A DNA stretch of 64,000 bases from an uncultured bacterium (GTDB taxonomy: Bacteria; Verrucomicrobiota; Lentisphaeria; Oligosphaerales; Oligosphaeraceae): contig CACYQT010000003.1 of assembly GCA_902776645.1 (NCBI GenBank), positions 1-64,000 on the forward strand, written 5' to 3'. The position numbers and the translations under genes were made by a program. This document shows positions 23,984-33,270 of this stretch, piece by piece (positions within the stretch are counted from its first letter, which is position 1; the number at the start of each line of letters is the position of its first letter). The notes under the pieces are model-generated. The model did not search any database, had not been told where the DNA came from, and saw only the letters and a list, made by a program, of their open reading frames with translations.

Positions 23984-25879
23984 TCAGCTCCTGCGCCGCA
24001 GGAAGGCGTAGGCCAAGCCGCCGATGGCGACCAGCAGCGGCATCAGGCCGATGTTCACGAGCATGACGCGGTTCTCCAGCGAATCCACGTCCTTCCGCAG
24101 CTGCTTACGCGCCGTCTGCAACGCCTTCTTCGCTTCTACTTCCTTCTTGCGGAAGCTCTTCAGCAGTTCACGCTGTTCGGCGGACAACAGTTCCTTGTCG
24201 CCAGGCTTGCGTTCATGCTGCAGCTTGTTGATTTCCGTCTGGATCTCCTGGACGTCCTTTTCAAGCTTCTCGATCTGCTCCTGGAAGCGTTTGTTGGCTT
24301 CCAATTCCATGTCGCGGACACGCTTGAACGGGCGGTTCGTGCCGCCGCGCGAACGGATGCCGAACAGCACGCTGTCGCCGCTCATGTATTCGATCAGATT
24401 CTGCGCGAACGCCAAATTGTGGTTCAGCGGCTGGACGAGAATCTGCCCCATGAACTGCTGCCGTTCAACGCAGACAGGATCGTACAGCATGTCGGAATCG
24501 CCGACGAGCACGACCGCGCCCTCCTTCGCGGATTCCTTCAGCCAGCCGCCTTCAGGCGGTTCGGGCGCCTTCGGTGCTTCTTCGCCTTCTTTCGCGGCAG
24601 GCGTCGGATAGCCGTCGGGATACGCCGTCTTGAACTTGCCCGTCAGCTTGATGGCCAGATCTTTTTCCTTGCCGTCTGATTTGAAGCCCTTCGTGAAATC
24701 GATGCCGCCCTGCAGGGCGAGCATCTTGGAGGCCAATTGCGATTCGTCGGAACTCTTCAGAAGGACCGTCTTCGTCAGCCCTTCCGCAGGCTTGCCCGTG
24801 AACGAACCTGTGCAGAACATCATCAAAGAAGACAGCTGGCTCGTCGTCGGGTCGTCGCCGACGATGCGATCCTTGTCCAGCATCAGTAGGACGGGATTAC
24901 GGCCGCCGTTGCCCATGCCGCCGGCCAGAAGTTTGTCCAGCACAAGCTGTTCCGTATCGAATTCGACGCCCCACGCCTTCAGCAGCGGCGGCAGGGAGGA
25001 ATCCATCGACGGCGGCGCGTACTGCTGCATCTGCGGATTCTGGCTCTGCATGTCCGCCACGCTCATCGGATCCAAAAACGCGATCAGATGGCCGCCGCGC
25101 AGGACATACTGGTCCAACGCGAACATCGCCGTATCCGCCATCTGCTTCGGATGGATCAGCAAAACGGCGGAAATATCGTCCGGAACGCTCTTTACATCCA
25201 TGCCGAGCTCAACGACCTCATATGTCCGCTTCAGTTCGCTGATGACGATCCACGCGGGATTCGGCCGCGCGTTGCCCTGCATCATCGCCATCGGATTGTC
25301 GTAACCGCCCATGATCTTCAGCGCGCTGATGACACCGACTTTCGGCTTCTTCGCGCTCTTCACGCCGACGATCGCCCGCGTCAGATCATATTCCAGCAGC
25401 TTCTCGCGGTCGGGGCTCAAAAACGGAATCGCCTCCGTGCGGTTGCCGCAGCTGACGGCCAGGCCGAGATAGATCTGCTCGTCGCCGAACACGTCCAGAC
25501 TCTTGCCGGAGATGCCGTCCAGATTGGCGGAATCCTCCGCATCCGTGTCCGGTTTCGGATTCAACTTCTTGATTTCCAGCTTTTTGCCAGCGACCTGCTT
25601 GTATTCCTGCAACAGGTCTTCCACCCGCATGGCGTAATTTTTGAAATAGACGGGCATCTTCGCCACGTCTTTTGAATAGTAGAAGCGGATGCTGACCGTG
25701 TCCGTCAGGCCTTTCAACGTCTCTTTCGTCCCTTCGGACAGCGTGTAGAGCTTGTCCGCCGTGCAGTCCATGCGCGCGTTCAGCGGCTTGAAGATGATGT
25801 TTACCAATATTAATATGGCGGCGATCAGAACGATGCCGGCCAGCGAGCTGAAACAAATCGTCAATTTCTTGCTTTTCAT
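23984..25879 (-). CDS. gldG: GldG-like ABC transporter auxiliary protein
   Basis: A 631-residue protein of the ABC_transp_aux family (PF09822). There is one N-terminal membrane helix (FSSLAGIVLIAAILILVNI), a large periplasmic part (YTLSEGTKETLKGLTDTVSIRFYYSKD, LLEYDLTRAIVGV, LDQYVLRGGHLIAFLDPMS), a coiled coil of about 80 residues (ELEANKRFQEQIEKLEKDVQEI), and a C-terminal helix ending RRRS. GldG partners the GldF permease; in Bacteroidetes this system is needed for gliding, elsewhere its cargo is unknown. GGGAGG stands before the start, and the GldF-like gene ends 18 bases upstream. Confidence 0.93.
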   Translation of the reverse strand: MKSKKLTICFSSLAGIVLIAAILILVNIIFKPLNARMDCTADKLYTLSEGTKETLKGLTDTVSIRFYYSKDVAKMPVYFKNYAMRVEDLLQEYKQVAGKKLEIKKLNPKPDTDAEDSANLDGISGKSLDVFGDEQIYLGLAVSCGNRTEAIPFLSPDREKLLEYDLTRAIVGVKSAKKPKVGVISALKIMGGYDNPMAMMQGNARPNPAWIVISELKRTYEVVELGMDVKSVPDDISAVLLIHPKQMADTAMFALDQYVLRGGHLIAFLDPMSVADMQSQNPQMQQYAPPSMDSSLPPLLKAWGVEFDTEQLVLDKLLAGGMGNGGRNPVLLMLDKDRIVGDDPTTSQLSSLMMFCTGSFTGKPAEGLTKTVLLKSSDESQLASKMLALQGGIDFTKGFKSDGKEKDLAIKLTGKFKTAYPDGYPTPAAKEGEEAPKAPEPPEGGWLKESAKEGAVVLVGDSDMLYDPVCVERQQFMGQILVQPLNHNLAFAQNLIEYMSGDSVLFGIRSRGGTNRPFKRVRDMELEANKRFQEQIEKLEKDVQEIQTEINKLQHERKPGDKELLSAEQRELLKSFRKKEVEAKKALQTARKQLRKDVDSLENRVMLVNIGLMPLLVAIGGLAYAFLRRRS

Positions 25880-25897
25880 GATGTTACCTCCCTGCCC

Positions 25898-26638
25898 TCA
25901 GCTCCGTTTCTGTTTCAGGATGATGCCCGTCGAAATCAACGCGAAGGCCATCAGCGTCACGAAATAGATGATGTCGCGCAAATCCAACACGCCGCGCTGC
26001 ATGCTCTCGAAATGGAACATGACGCTCAGGCTCGCGGCGAAATCAACCAACACGCTGGACGCGCCCCACTTCAGCAGCAGATTCGTCACTGGCGGGAAAC
26101 CGACCAACACCAATAAAAGACACGCCACGACGGATGTGATGAAGCTGATGACTTGATTGCGTGTGCAGGCGCTCGTCATGCCGCTGATCGCCAGATAAGC
26201 ACCTGACATCAGGAAACTTCCGACATAGCCTGTGATCATCGGGCCGACGTCCGGATCGCCCAGATAGCACACCGTGATCGGCATCGGCAGCGTCAGCAGC
26301 AACGCGATGCCCAAGAACAGCCATCCGGCCAGAAACTTGCCCATGATGGCCTGTTTCGCGGAAAGCGGCAGCGTGAACAGCAGCTCCAGCGTGCCCATGC
26401 GGCGCTCCTCCGCCCACATGCGCATGCCGATGGCGGGCACAAGAAGCATGTACAGCCATGGATGCCACACGAAGAAACGGGCCAGAGACGCTTCGTCCGA
26501 CTGGAAGAAACCGCCCATCATGAAGGTGAAGAAGCCCGTCAGAATCAAGAAGATAATCAGAAAAACATACGCGATCGGCGATCCGAAGTAGCTCGCCAGT
26601 TCGCGCTTGATGATATGCAAAGTCTTGTTCATTTTCAA
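25898..26638 (-). CDS. gldF: GldF-like ABC transporter permease
   Basis: A 246-residue ABC-2 type permease with six membrane segments. It opens with IIKRELASYFGSPIAYVFLIIFLILTG, the characteristic GldF start, and carries WAEERRMGTLELLFTLPLSAKQAIMGKFLAG, the coupling region of ABC-2 permeases. It is second in the operon after the ATPase (nine bases) and before the GldG-like protein. AAGGAACAGG precedes the start. The exported or inserted substrate is not known. Confidence 0.95.
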   Translation of the reverse strand: MKMNKTLHIIKRELASYFGSPIAYVFLIIFLILTGFFTFMMGGFFQSDEASLARFFVWHPWLYMLLVPAIGMRMWAEERRMGTLELLFTLPLSAKQAIMGKFLAGWLFLGIALLLTLPMPITVCYLGDPDVGPMITGYVGSFLMSGAYLAISGMTSACTRNQVISFITSVVACLLLVLVGFPPVTNLLLKWGASSVLVDFAASLSVMFHFESMQRGVLDLRDIIYFVTLMAFALISTGIILKQKRS

Positions 26639-26647
26639 CCTGTTCCT

Positions 26648-27601
26648 TTATTTCACATTCGCGCTGTCGAGACTCGTGATCGTCCGGAAGACGTCGTCCA
26701 GACGGCCTTGGTTCGTGTGCAGTTCGTCAAAGCTCCAGCCTTTTTTGTCCAAGGCGGCCTTGATGGCCGCCGCAAGACCTTTCCGGCCTTCGGCAGGCGG
26801 CACGGTCGCCGTCGCATTGCCGTCCTGTTCAGAGACTTCCAACGGACGTCCCGCTTCCGGGATGCCTTCCAGAAGAGCCGTCAGTTCGACTTTCGAAACG
26901 CCTTGGACGCGAATGGTCACGCGGCCCGCTCCAGCGGATTTCGCGCACATTTCCGCAGGCGTGCCGTTGAAGACGAGCTTGCCTTTGTCAATGATGATGA
27001 CGCGTGTGCAGATGGCCTCCACTTCCTCCAGAATATGGGTAGATACGATGATCGCCTTGTCCCGCCCCATCCGTTTGATCAGCTCGCGCATTTCATGCTT
27101 CTGGTTCGGATCCAGACCGTCCGTCGGTTCGTCCAAGACGAGAACTGGCGGATCATGCAAGATGGCCTGCGCGAAGCATGTACGATGGAAAAAGCCTTTC
27201 GACAGCGTGTCGATGCTCTGATGGCGGACTTTTTCCAGATGGCATGTCGCAATGGCCTTTTCGATGGCGTCGCGTTTTTTCTGCCCCGTCAAATCGCGCA
27301 TGGACGCCGCGAAGTCGAGAAACGCCTCCACCGTCATATCTTTGTACGCGGGAGCGTTTTCCGGAAGATATCCGAACAAAGCCTTCGCCGCCAGCGGATC
27401 CTCCGCCATGTCATGGCCGCCGATGGACACGCTGCCCTCCGACATCGGAAGATAACCTGTCAGCATCCGCATCGTCGTTGATTTGCCCGCTCCGTTCGGC
27501 CCCAGAAAGCCCAATACTTCGCCTTTCTGGACTTCGAACGACACATGATCGACGGCCAGCATGCCGCCGTACCATTTCACTAATCCATCTGCTTTTATCA
27601 T
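26648..27601 (-). CDS. gldA: GldA-like ABC transporter ATP-binding protein
   Basis: A 317-residue ABC ATPase. Walker A GPNGAGKST at about residue 37, Q-loop LFGYLPENAPAY (typical for the gliding or ABC-2 group), a diverged signature region TLSKGFFHRTCFAQAIL in place of LSGGxxQR, Walker B VLVLDEPTDGLDP and H-loop VSTHILEEVE. The C-terminal 90 residues form the accessory domain of ABC-2 exporters. It is the first gene of the four-gene operon running down to 22650. The altered signature (SKGFFHR) is common in this subgroup and does not imply loss of function. Confidence 0.95.
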   Translation of the reverse strand: MIKADGLVKWYGGMLAVDHVSFEVQKGEVLGFLGPNGAGKSTTMRMLTGYLPMSEGSVSIGGHDMAEDPLAAKALFGYLPENAPAYKDMTVEAFLDFAASMRDLTGQKKRDAIEKAIATCHLEKVRHQSIDTLSKGFFHRTCFAQAILHDPPVLVLDEPTDGLDPNQKHEMRELIKRMGRDKAIIVSTHILEEVEAICTRVIIIDKGKLVFNGTPAEMCAKSAGAGRVTIRVQGVSKVELTALLEGIPEAGRPLEVSEQDGNATATVPPAEGRKGLAAAIKAALDKKGWSFDELHTNQGRLDDVFRTITSLDSANVK

Positions 27602-27709
27602 GCCAGAATGTTCTCCTTATTTAATTGCGCGTTTCTTGCCTTATAAATATACGAATCCTTACAAGACACGCCGTTTCATGAAAAGTTCGATGAAATTTGA
27701 TTTTTCCAG

Positions 27710-27745
27710 AAAAAAAAGAGGCCGCCTCTTTCAAAGCGGTCTCTT
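27710..27745 (-). terminator. Rho-independent terminator of the HEAT-repeat gene
   Basis: Stem AAGAGGCCGC / GCGGTCTCTT (one wobble pair) followed on the minus strand by a run of eight T. It lies about 45 bases beyond the stop at 27789. Confidence 0.85.
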
Positions 27746-27788
27746 CTTTCTCTCCTGTCGTTTTAGTCGCTTAAGTCGCTTATGTCCC

Positions 27789-30344
27789 TTATTCTTGGAT
27801 GGTTATCACCACCCCTTCCAGCGGTCCGCCGTCTTCGGCGGCGACTTTCGCGCCGAGCTCCCACTGGCCGCCGCCCTGCCCGATTTTCACCAGGAGGACG
27901 TTGTCGCCGGCCTTCAGTTCGACTTTCATCTTGTCTTCGTTCGCCGTGAACGCGCGCGGCACGTTCACGTTTTCAATCAACGCGCCGTTCAGCCAAACCT
28001 TCGCCGCGTCGTCGCTACCGAGCATGATCTGCGCCTTTGTCGCGGCCGCGACGCGGATGATGCAGCGCGCATACGCCGTCACTTGGTTCGCGTTTTCGAC
28101 GGCCGCCAGAAGATTCAGCTTGCCGTTCTTATCGGTGTTCGCCACCTTCCATTTGACGCTTCCGGCCTCTTCCTCTTTTTCAGGGGCGAAGACCATGTTC
28201 TGCAATGTCAGATAGTCTTTGCCATCAACACGATACGCAGGCGAAACCTGCCAGCGCATGACCTTGCCGACGTTCTCGCTGATAAGCGCCAGGCAGGCCT
28301 GCGCACGCTCTTTCTGCTTGTCGTTCAGCAACGCCATCGCCGCACGCAACGGCGCGACGCATTCGCCGCCGCGCAACTTCTCGCTCAAATTGACGATTGC
28401 CGACGCGGCTTCGCCTTTCAATTCGTCGTTCTGCAGATACTCGCGCAGATACGCCATCGATTGGGCGTCCGTCAAATTTCCCATGGTGCCGACTGCCAAT
28501 TTGCGTTCGTCAACACGTTTCGCCAACGCCAGCAGGCCGTTCATTTCATTCGCCTTTTCGGCGTTTTTCTTATTCTGCATCGGAATCAAACGAACACAGC
28601 CTCGGAACGCAAGCACTTGCAGCAAGGGCTTTTCCGCCGTCGCCGCGATATCGCGCAACGTCGGCAGCGCGGCGGCGTTCGGCCAATCGGCCAATGTGCG
28701 GAGCGCGGCTTCCTTCACGGCGTCGCCTTCATTCTTCCAAGCCGCGATTTCCATGTCCAACGCCTCCTGCGAACCCGCCAATGCGGCGGCTTTCAGCAGG
28801 CTCGGCTTCGCCTCCGCCTTGCTGGCCGCGAATGCGTTCTTCAACGCAGGCAGATAGAGCTTCGCGTCGCCAAGACGGCGGCACAATGTCAGCAGGCCTT
28901 TTTCAGCCGCCAGAATTTCCTTCTTCTCGCCAGCCTTCTGCAACTGGTTCAGCAGGAATGCGATAGAAGACTCATCACCGATATTGCCGAAAATACGGCA
29001 CAACGCCTGTCTCGTTTCCAAATCGCCATTTTCCGCCAACGCCGCGATTTTCGGCAGAGCCGCCGTGTCGTTCCGTTTTTCGATGATTTCCAAAGCGCCT
29101 TGCTGGACGGCGTCTTTGCTCTGCAACGCCAACGCCGCAAGTTCTTCAGCCAAAGGCGCCTTCACGACGGCGACGGCCGCCTTGGCCGCCGCCGCGACGC
29201 CGTCCCGTTCATCCGCCAGCCACGCAGGCAGACGACTGATACTGTCTTTGCTGCTCAACGCGACGGCCGCCTTGACGGCCGCCGCCCGCGCCGCTTCGTC
29301 ATCCCAGCCGATTACGGCTTCCACGGCAGGCAGTTGCGCCTTGTCGCCGCTGGCCGCCAGCAGTTCCAACGCCAACGGTGCCTTGTCGGCCTTCTTCGCG
29401 TCCAACGTCTTCGCGATCAACGCCAAACGACTGGCCGTCAGATTCTTCGACAGCAACCGTTTCGCAGACAGACGGACGCGCAATGCGTCGTTCTGAAGAC
29501 CTGCAACAAGCAGCTCATCGCCTTGCGGCGCAACGGCATACGATTCCAATGCCGCGCAGGCGATCGCGACGTCGCCCGGACGCGCCGCCGTCCATGCCGC
29601 CGCCAGCTGGATGGCGTCGTCCGCCTTGCCCCAAGCGGCCAGATTCTTCAGATATTCGCCCAACGCGCCGTCGACGACAGAGCGTTCATAACGCGACAGC
29701 TTCGCGCTGTCCGGCAACCAGGCGGCGAACGCCGCCTTCGCGACTGGTGAATCCATCCGCGCCAACGCCTCGTAGGCGATCAGCCGCGCGCGGCGGTCGT
29801 CGCTCTTCGTGTCTTTCACGGCTTCCGCCGCCGCGTCGGCGACTCCGAGTTCGCCCAACGCCTGCACGATTTCATAACGGCAGACGCCTTTTGCTTCCGG
29901 CAGCGCCTTCAAGAAGGCCGGACCTGCGACTTTCGCCGCGTCCGGAATCGCCACCAATACCTTATATACTTCATGGCAGTATTGCGGATCGTTCAGCAAC
30001 GGCGACAACGCCGCCACCGATTTTTCACCAGCGGTATAGTACAGCTGCTCAAGAAGATACAGCTTCACTTCCGTTTTCTTCGTCTCCACGAACGCTTCCA
30101 GAATGCCCTGTTCCACCGCTTCGGCGATGTTGTTGTAACGGGCATGGACGCACACGCCGTGCAACGCCACGCGCGCATCCGTGTCGTTCTTTTCATTCCG
30201 TTCCGTCACGTCGATCAACTTCAACGCGCAGGCCTTCACGGCGGCCGCGCCGCCTTTCGCCAATTCGTCCGCCGTCTGGCCCTGCGCCGTCAACCACAGC
30301 GCCGCCACCAGCAAGCCACATGTAATTTTATGTAAATTCATCAT
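27789..30344 (-). CDS. Secreted HEAT-repeat protein
   Basis: An 851-residue exported protein with a signal peptide (ITCGLLVAALWLTAQGQT). Residues 30-690 are Ala/Leu-rich helical repeats of the HEAT type (for example AVEAVIGWDDEAARAAAVKAAVAL, ALPKIAALAENGDLETRQALCRI). The last 160 residues form a beta-rich domain (YLTLQNMVFAPEKEEE, DDAAKVWLNGALIENVNVPRAF, LKAGDNVLLVKIGQGGGQWELGAKV) like the sugar-binding or PA14-like caps common in PVC secreted proteins. GGAG precedes ATGATG. It ends in a terminator and is not clearly linked to its neighbours. A role in protein or glycan binding in the periplasm is inferred. Confidence 0.88.
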   Translation of the reverse strand: MMNLHKITCGLLVAALWLTAQGQTADELAKGGAAAVKACALKLIDVTERNEKNDTDARVALHGVCVHARYNNIAEAVEQGILEAFVETKKTEVKLYLLEQLYYTAGEKSVAALSPLLNDPQYCHEVYKVLVAIPDAAKVAGPAFLKALPEAKGVCRYEIVQALGELGVADAAAEAVKDTKSDDRRARLIAYEALARMDSPVAKAAFAAWLPDSAKLSRYERSVVDGALGEYLKNLAAWGKADDAIQLAAAWTAARPGDVAIACAALESYAVAPQGDELLVAGLQNDALRVRLSAKRLLSKNLTASRLALIAKTLDAKKADKAPLALELLAASGDKAQLPAVEAVIGWDDEAARAAAVKAAVALSSKDSISRLPAWLADERDGVAAAAKAAVAVVKAPLAEELAALALQSKDAVQQGALEIIEKRNDTAALPKIAALAENGDLETRQALCRIFGNIGDESSIAFLLNQLQKAGEKKEILAAEKGLLTLCRRLGDAKLYLPALKNAFAASKAEAKPSLLKAAALAGSQEALDMEIAAWKNEGDAVKEAALRTLADWPNAAALPTLRDIAATAEKPLLQVLAFRGCVRLIPMQNKKNAEKANEMNGLLALAKRVDERKLAVGTMGNLTDAQSMAYLREYLQNDELKGEAASAIVNLSEKLRGGECVAPLRAAMALLNDKQKERAQACLALISENVGKVMRWQVSPAYRVDGKDYLTLQNMVFAPEKEEEAGSVKWKVANTDKNGKLNLLAAVENANQVTAYARCIIRVAAATKAQIMLGSDDAAKVWLNGALIENVNVPRAFTANEDKMKVELKAGDNVLLVKIGQGGGQWELGAKVAAEDGGPLEGVVITIQE

Positions 30345-30370
30345 ATTCTCCGTTCAGTTTCTGAAACTTT

Positions 30371-30407
30371 TTCTAGACCTTCTAGAATTTCTAGAGCCTC
30401 TAGAACT
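30371..30407. repeat. CTAGA-type short tandem array
   Basis: Four TCTAGA(A/C)-containing units of 8-10 bases between the HEAT gene and the oxidoreductase gene. CTAG gives a TAG on both strands. Confidence 0.75.
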
Positions 30408-30432
30408 AATGCCATCGCAACCATTGCCTTCC

Positions 30433-30463
30433 GCTTTAAGCTTTAAGCTTTAAGCTTTTAGCT
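30433..30463. repeat. Heptamer array, unit AGCTTTA
   Basis: Four units (last one AGCTTTT) ending one base before the stop codon (30465-30467) of the oxidoreductase gene. It is nearly identical to arrays at 7874 and 44477. Confidence 0.9.
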
Positions 30464-30464
30464 G

Positions 30465-31748
30465 TTATAAGGTCCACGGCGCTCTGCGCGGCGGATTCGC
30501 CATGCGCGTCGCCTCCGGATCGCCGACGATCTCCTGCTTGACTGGATCGTAGTTGATCTTGCGGCCAAGACGCACGGCCAGCGACGCAAGATGCAGCAGA
30601 TCGGCGGAACGCGTCGCCTGACGGACGTTCGGATGGACACCGTTCACGTTTTCACGCGTGCGGACGGCGTGCTCCCAGCTCTCCAGTTTCGGCGGATCGG
30701 GGAACTGCTTCAGTTTCTCCAGCAAGTTCGCGGGCTCCAGATTCATGCCGCCCCAATACTTGCCGTTCGGGCCTTCGATGAGCGGACGGCCTTCCGTCGT
30801 GTGTTCGCCCCACTCCCAACTCTCGATGATGATTTTCGTCCCGTCGGCGTATTTCAGATTGATGGTGCCCCACAGGCCGCACGCGTCCGGATGCTGCGGC
30901 CACGGCGCGACGGCCTCAATTTCCGTCGGCCCCGTATCATCTTTGCCCAGAGCATATTGGAACGGATCGATGTGGTGCTGTCCCATGTCGCCGAAACCGC
31001 CTTCGTCATAGTCCCAATAACCGCGGAAACTGCCGTGGACGCGATGCGGATGGTACGGTTTCACGGGCGCGGGGCCGAGCCACATGTCGTAGTCCAGAAC
31101 GTCCGGAATAGGATGCGGCTCAAGATTCGGACGGCCGCTCCACATCTTGATTTTGAAGCCCGTCGGGCAGTAGCGCGGATTCAGGCAGACGGTCAACGGG
31201 CCGCCCAACAGACCGCTCATGACCAACTTGCGCATGAACCAGCCAATGCCCAGATAGCTGCGCCCCCACGTGTTCGCCTGATAGACGACGCCGCTCCGTT
31301 CAACGGCTTCCACAAGAGCCTTGCTTTCCGCAAGCGTATGCGTCGCAGGCTTTTCCGAATAGATATCGAAGCCCGCCTTGGCGGCCGCGATGGCGATCTG
31401 CGCATGCCAGTGAGGCGGCGTCGGGATGTGGATCGTGTCGATGTCCTTCCGTTCCAAGACTTCACGCCAATCGGAATACGCCGTCACCTGTCCGCCCGCC
31501 TTGCGTTTCGCGTTCTCCAAGTGGTTTTTGTCGACGTCGCAGACAGCCAGCGTCTGCGGATATTTCGTCACATGGCCCATGCCCATGCCGCCCGTTCCGA
31601 TGACCGCGCGGGTGATCATGTTGCTCGGGGCCGACGGCCCGCCAAACACATAGCTGCTCGGCACAATCAGCATGCCTGTGCCGACCGCCGCGCTTCCACG
31701 CAGGAAATTCCGCCGCGTCATGCCGCGTTTCGTCTGTTTTTCTGACAT
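30465..31748 (-). CDS. Tat-exported Gfo/Idh/MocA oxidoreductase, second copy
   Basis: A 427-residue relative of the enzyme at 21207. It has a twin-arginine signal (TRRNFLRGSAAVGTGMLIVP), the dinucleotide loop GTGGMGMGHV, IDTIHIPTPPHWH, the catalytic-region segment YSEKPATHTLAES with the classic EKP, and the long C-terminal domain (DYDEGGFGDMGQHHIDPFQYAL). CAGGAGG stands nine bases before the start. Known relatives act on sugars or inositols. It is followed by no partner gene. The HEAT-repeat gene downstream is separated by two tandem arrays, so it is probably monocistronic. Confidence 0.95.
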   Translation of the reverse strand: MSEKQTKRGMTRRNFLRGSAAVGTGMLIVPSSYVFGGPSAPSNMITRAVIGTGGMGMGHVTKYPQTLAVCDVDKNHLENAKRKAGGQVTAYSDWREVLERKDIDTIHIPTPPHWHAQIAIAAAKAGFDIYSEKPATHTLAESKALVEAVERSGVVYQANTWGRSYLGIGWFMRKLVMSGLLGGPLTVCLNPRYCPTGFKIKMWSGRPNLEPHPIPDVLDYDMWLGPAPVKPYHPHRVHGSFRGYWDYDEGGFGDMGQHHIDPFQYALGKDDTGPTEIEAVAPWPQHPDACGLWGTINLKYADGTKIIIESWEWGEHTTEGRPLIEGPNGKYWGGMNLEPANLLEKLKQFPDPPKLESWEHAVRTRENVNGVHPNVRQATRSADLLHLASLAVRLGRKINYDPVKQEIVGDPEATRMANPPRRAPWTL

Positions 31749-31790
31749 CGTTGCCTCCTGTCTTGACGTTTTTGATATCTCTTTGGTATC

Positions 31791-31838
31791 TTAATTATGA
31801 ATCAGCCATTATGAATGATGCATTATGAATGATGCATT
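31791..31838. repeat. Degenerate ATTATGAATGATGC array
   Basis: Three units of about 14 bases (two heptamers, ATTATGA and ATGATGC) upstream of the divergent oxidoreductase and propeller genes. Confidence 0.65.
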
Positions 31839-31937
31839 TTACCAAATATACACCATTACAAGTGGATAATCACGATTTGGACATTATTTTTTATGTCATA
31901 ACATCTCTTTTACAACACTCCTCACCCAAAAAACACC

Positions 31938-33119
31938 ATGAAAATCTCCGAAACATTCAACTGGAAACGCATCACGCCGGACAACGGCCATTATTTCTTC
32001 GGCTACTATGACCGCAATCCATGGAATCCGTCGCAGACGCTCCATCTGGCCATGAAAATCCCGCAGATGAACCGCCTGCCGCAGCCGGGCGAACTTGCGG
32101 AAATCGGAACCATCACGGTTGACGGCGGTTACACGCCGTTGACCACTACCCGCGCATGGTGCCACCAGCAGGGTTGCATGGAGCTTTTCCTGAAGCACAC
32201 GAAAAACGACACGTTCATCTACAACGACTTCGATCTCAAAGATAAAAAGCTCGTCGCCAACATCTTCGAAATCGGAAAAGGCGTCATCGGCCGCTATGAA
32301 CGCCCCATCTACGCCATGTCGCCGGACGGCCATTGGGGAGTCTCCCTCAATTTCGGCCGCATCCCTCGCCGCGGCTACAGCTACGCGGATGCGCCAATCC
32401 CCCTAACTCAGCCAATACCAGATCTTGACGACGACGGACTCTTCCTAATCGACCTCTATACCGGCGAATCGAAACTGCTCGTCTCCTACCGCCAGATGTT
32501 CGACATCCATCCCGTCCCCTACGGCCTCGACGACGTCTATATCTGGCTCAACCACGCCATTTTCAACTGCGATTCCACCCGCCTCCTCTGGCTCTTCCGC
32601 CACTGCCGCAACCCGCTCGCGCCGCAATGGCAGACCTATATGTACACGGTCGGGCTCGACGGCTCCGAACTCCAATGCCCCCTCCCGCAGGTCTATTGGA
32701 ACGGCGCCATCTCCCACCAGATCTGGGGCCGCACGCCGCGCGAGATTCTCATCGACGCGAAATGGCGCGGCAATAACGCCGACTACGTCGTCTTCGACGA
32801 AACAAAACTCCCCCTGCAGGCCCGTCTCATCTCCAAAGGCTTCGGCCCCATGGGCCACACCGTCTTCTCGCCAGACGGCAAATGGCTTCTGGCCGACACG
32901 TATCCCGATGCTGAACAAAATCAACATCTTGGGATTGTCAACGTCGCCACCGGCGAACTGACCAAATTGGGCACATTCCGCCATCACAAGCCAGCCGGAT
33001 ATCCCGTCGATGTCCGCAACGATCTCCATCCCAGATGGTCGCCGGACGGCCGCTTCGTCACCGTCGATTCCATCCACGACTACAACCGCGGCATCTATCT
33101 ACTGGAACTCAATTCATAA
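31938..33119 (+). CDS. Cytoplasmic beta-propeller protein (TolB/oligogalacturonate-lyase-like)
   Basis: A 393-residue protein without signal peptide. It opens with FNWKRITPDNGHYFFGYYDRNPW and shows repeated propeller blades with SPDG turns (YAMSPDGHWGVSLNF, TVFSPDGKWLLADTYPD, PRWSPDGRFVTVDS). Histidines in DLHPRW and GHTVF resemble the metal site of oligogalacturonate lyase, and the family is often annotated only as hypothetical. A lyase or glycan-binding role is possible. It has no visible ribosome-binding site. The stop codon is the first part of a heptamer array at its 3' end. Confidence 0.85.
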   Translation: MKISETFNWKRITPDNGHYFFGYYDRNPWNPSQTLHLAMKIPQMNRLPQPGELAEIGTITVDGGYTPLTTTRAWCHQQGCMELFLKHTKNDTFIYNDFDLKDKKLVANIFEIGKGVIGRYERPIYAMSPDGHWGVSLNFGRIPRRGYSYADAPIPLTQPIPDLDDDGLFLIDLYTGESKLLVSYRQMFDIHPVPYGLDDVYIWLNHAIFNCDSTRLLWLFRHCRNPLAPQWQTYMYTVGLDGSELQCPLPQVYWNGAISHQIWGRTPREILIDAKWRGNNADYVVFDETKLPLQARLISKGFGPMGHTVFSPDGKWLLADTYPDAEQNQHLGIVNVATGELTKLGTFRHHKPAGYPVDVRNDLHPRWSPDGRFVTVDSIHDYNRGIYLLELNS

Positions 33120-33144
33120 TGCATAATTCATAATTCATAATTAT
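33111..33144. repeat. Heptamer array, unit AATTCAT
   Basis: Four units (AATTCAT, one AATGCAT) beginning inside the last codons of the propeller gene and containing its stop codon (33117-33119). Confidence 0.9.
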
Positions 33145-33231
33145 TATAAGGTAGATAGTTCGCTCTACGCTTACTTTTACTTTATCATTAACAATTATGT
33201 ATTACAGATCACACAAATCATAAATTAAAAA

Positions 33232-33264
33232 AATTATGCATTATGAATTATGAATTATGAATTG
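33232..33264. repeat. Heptamer array, unit AATTATG
   Basis: Four units just upstream of the GNAT gene. Its open frame can be read back into the array (MNYEL), but the real start is more likely at 33271. Confidence 0.85.
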
Positions 33265-33270
33265 AATAAA

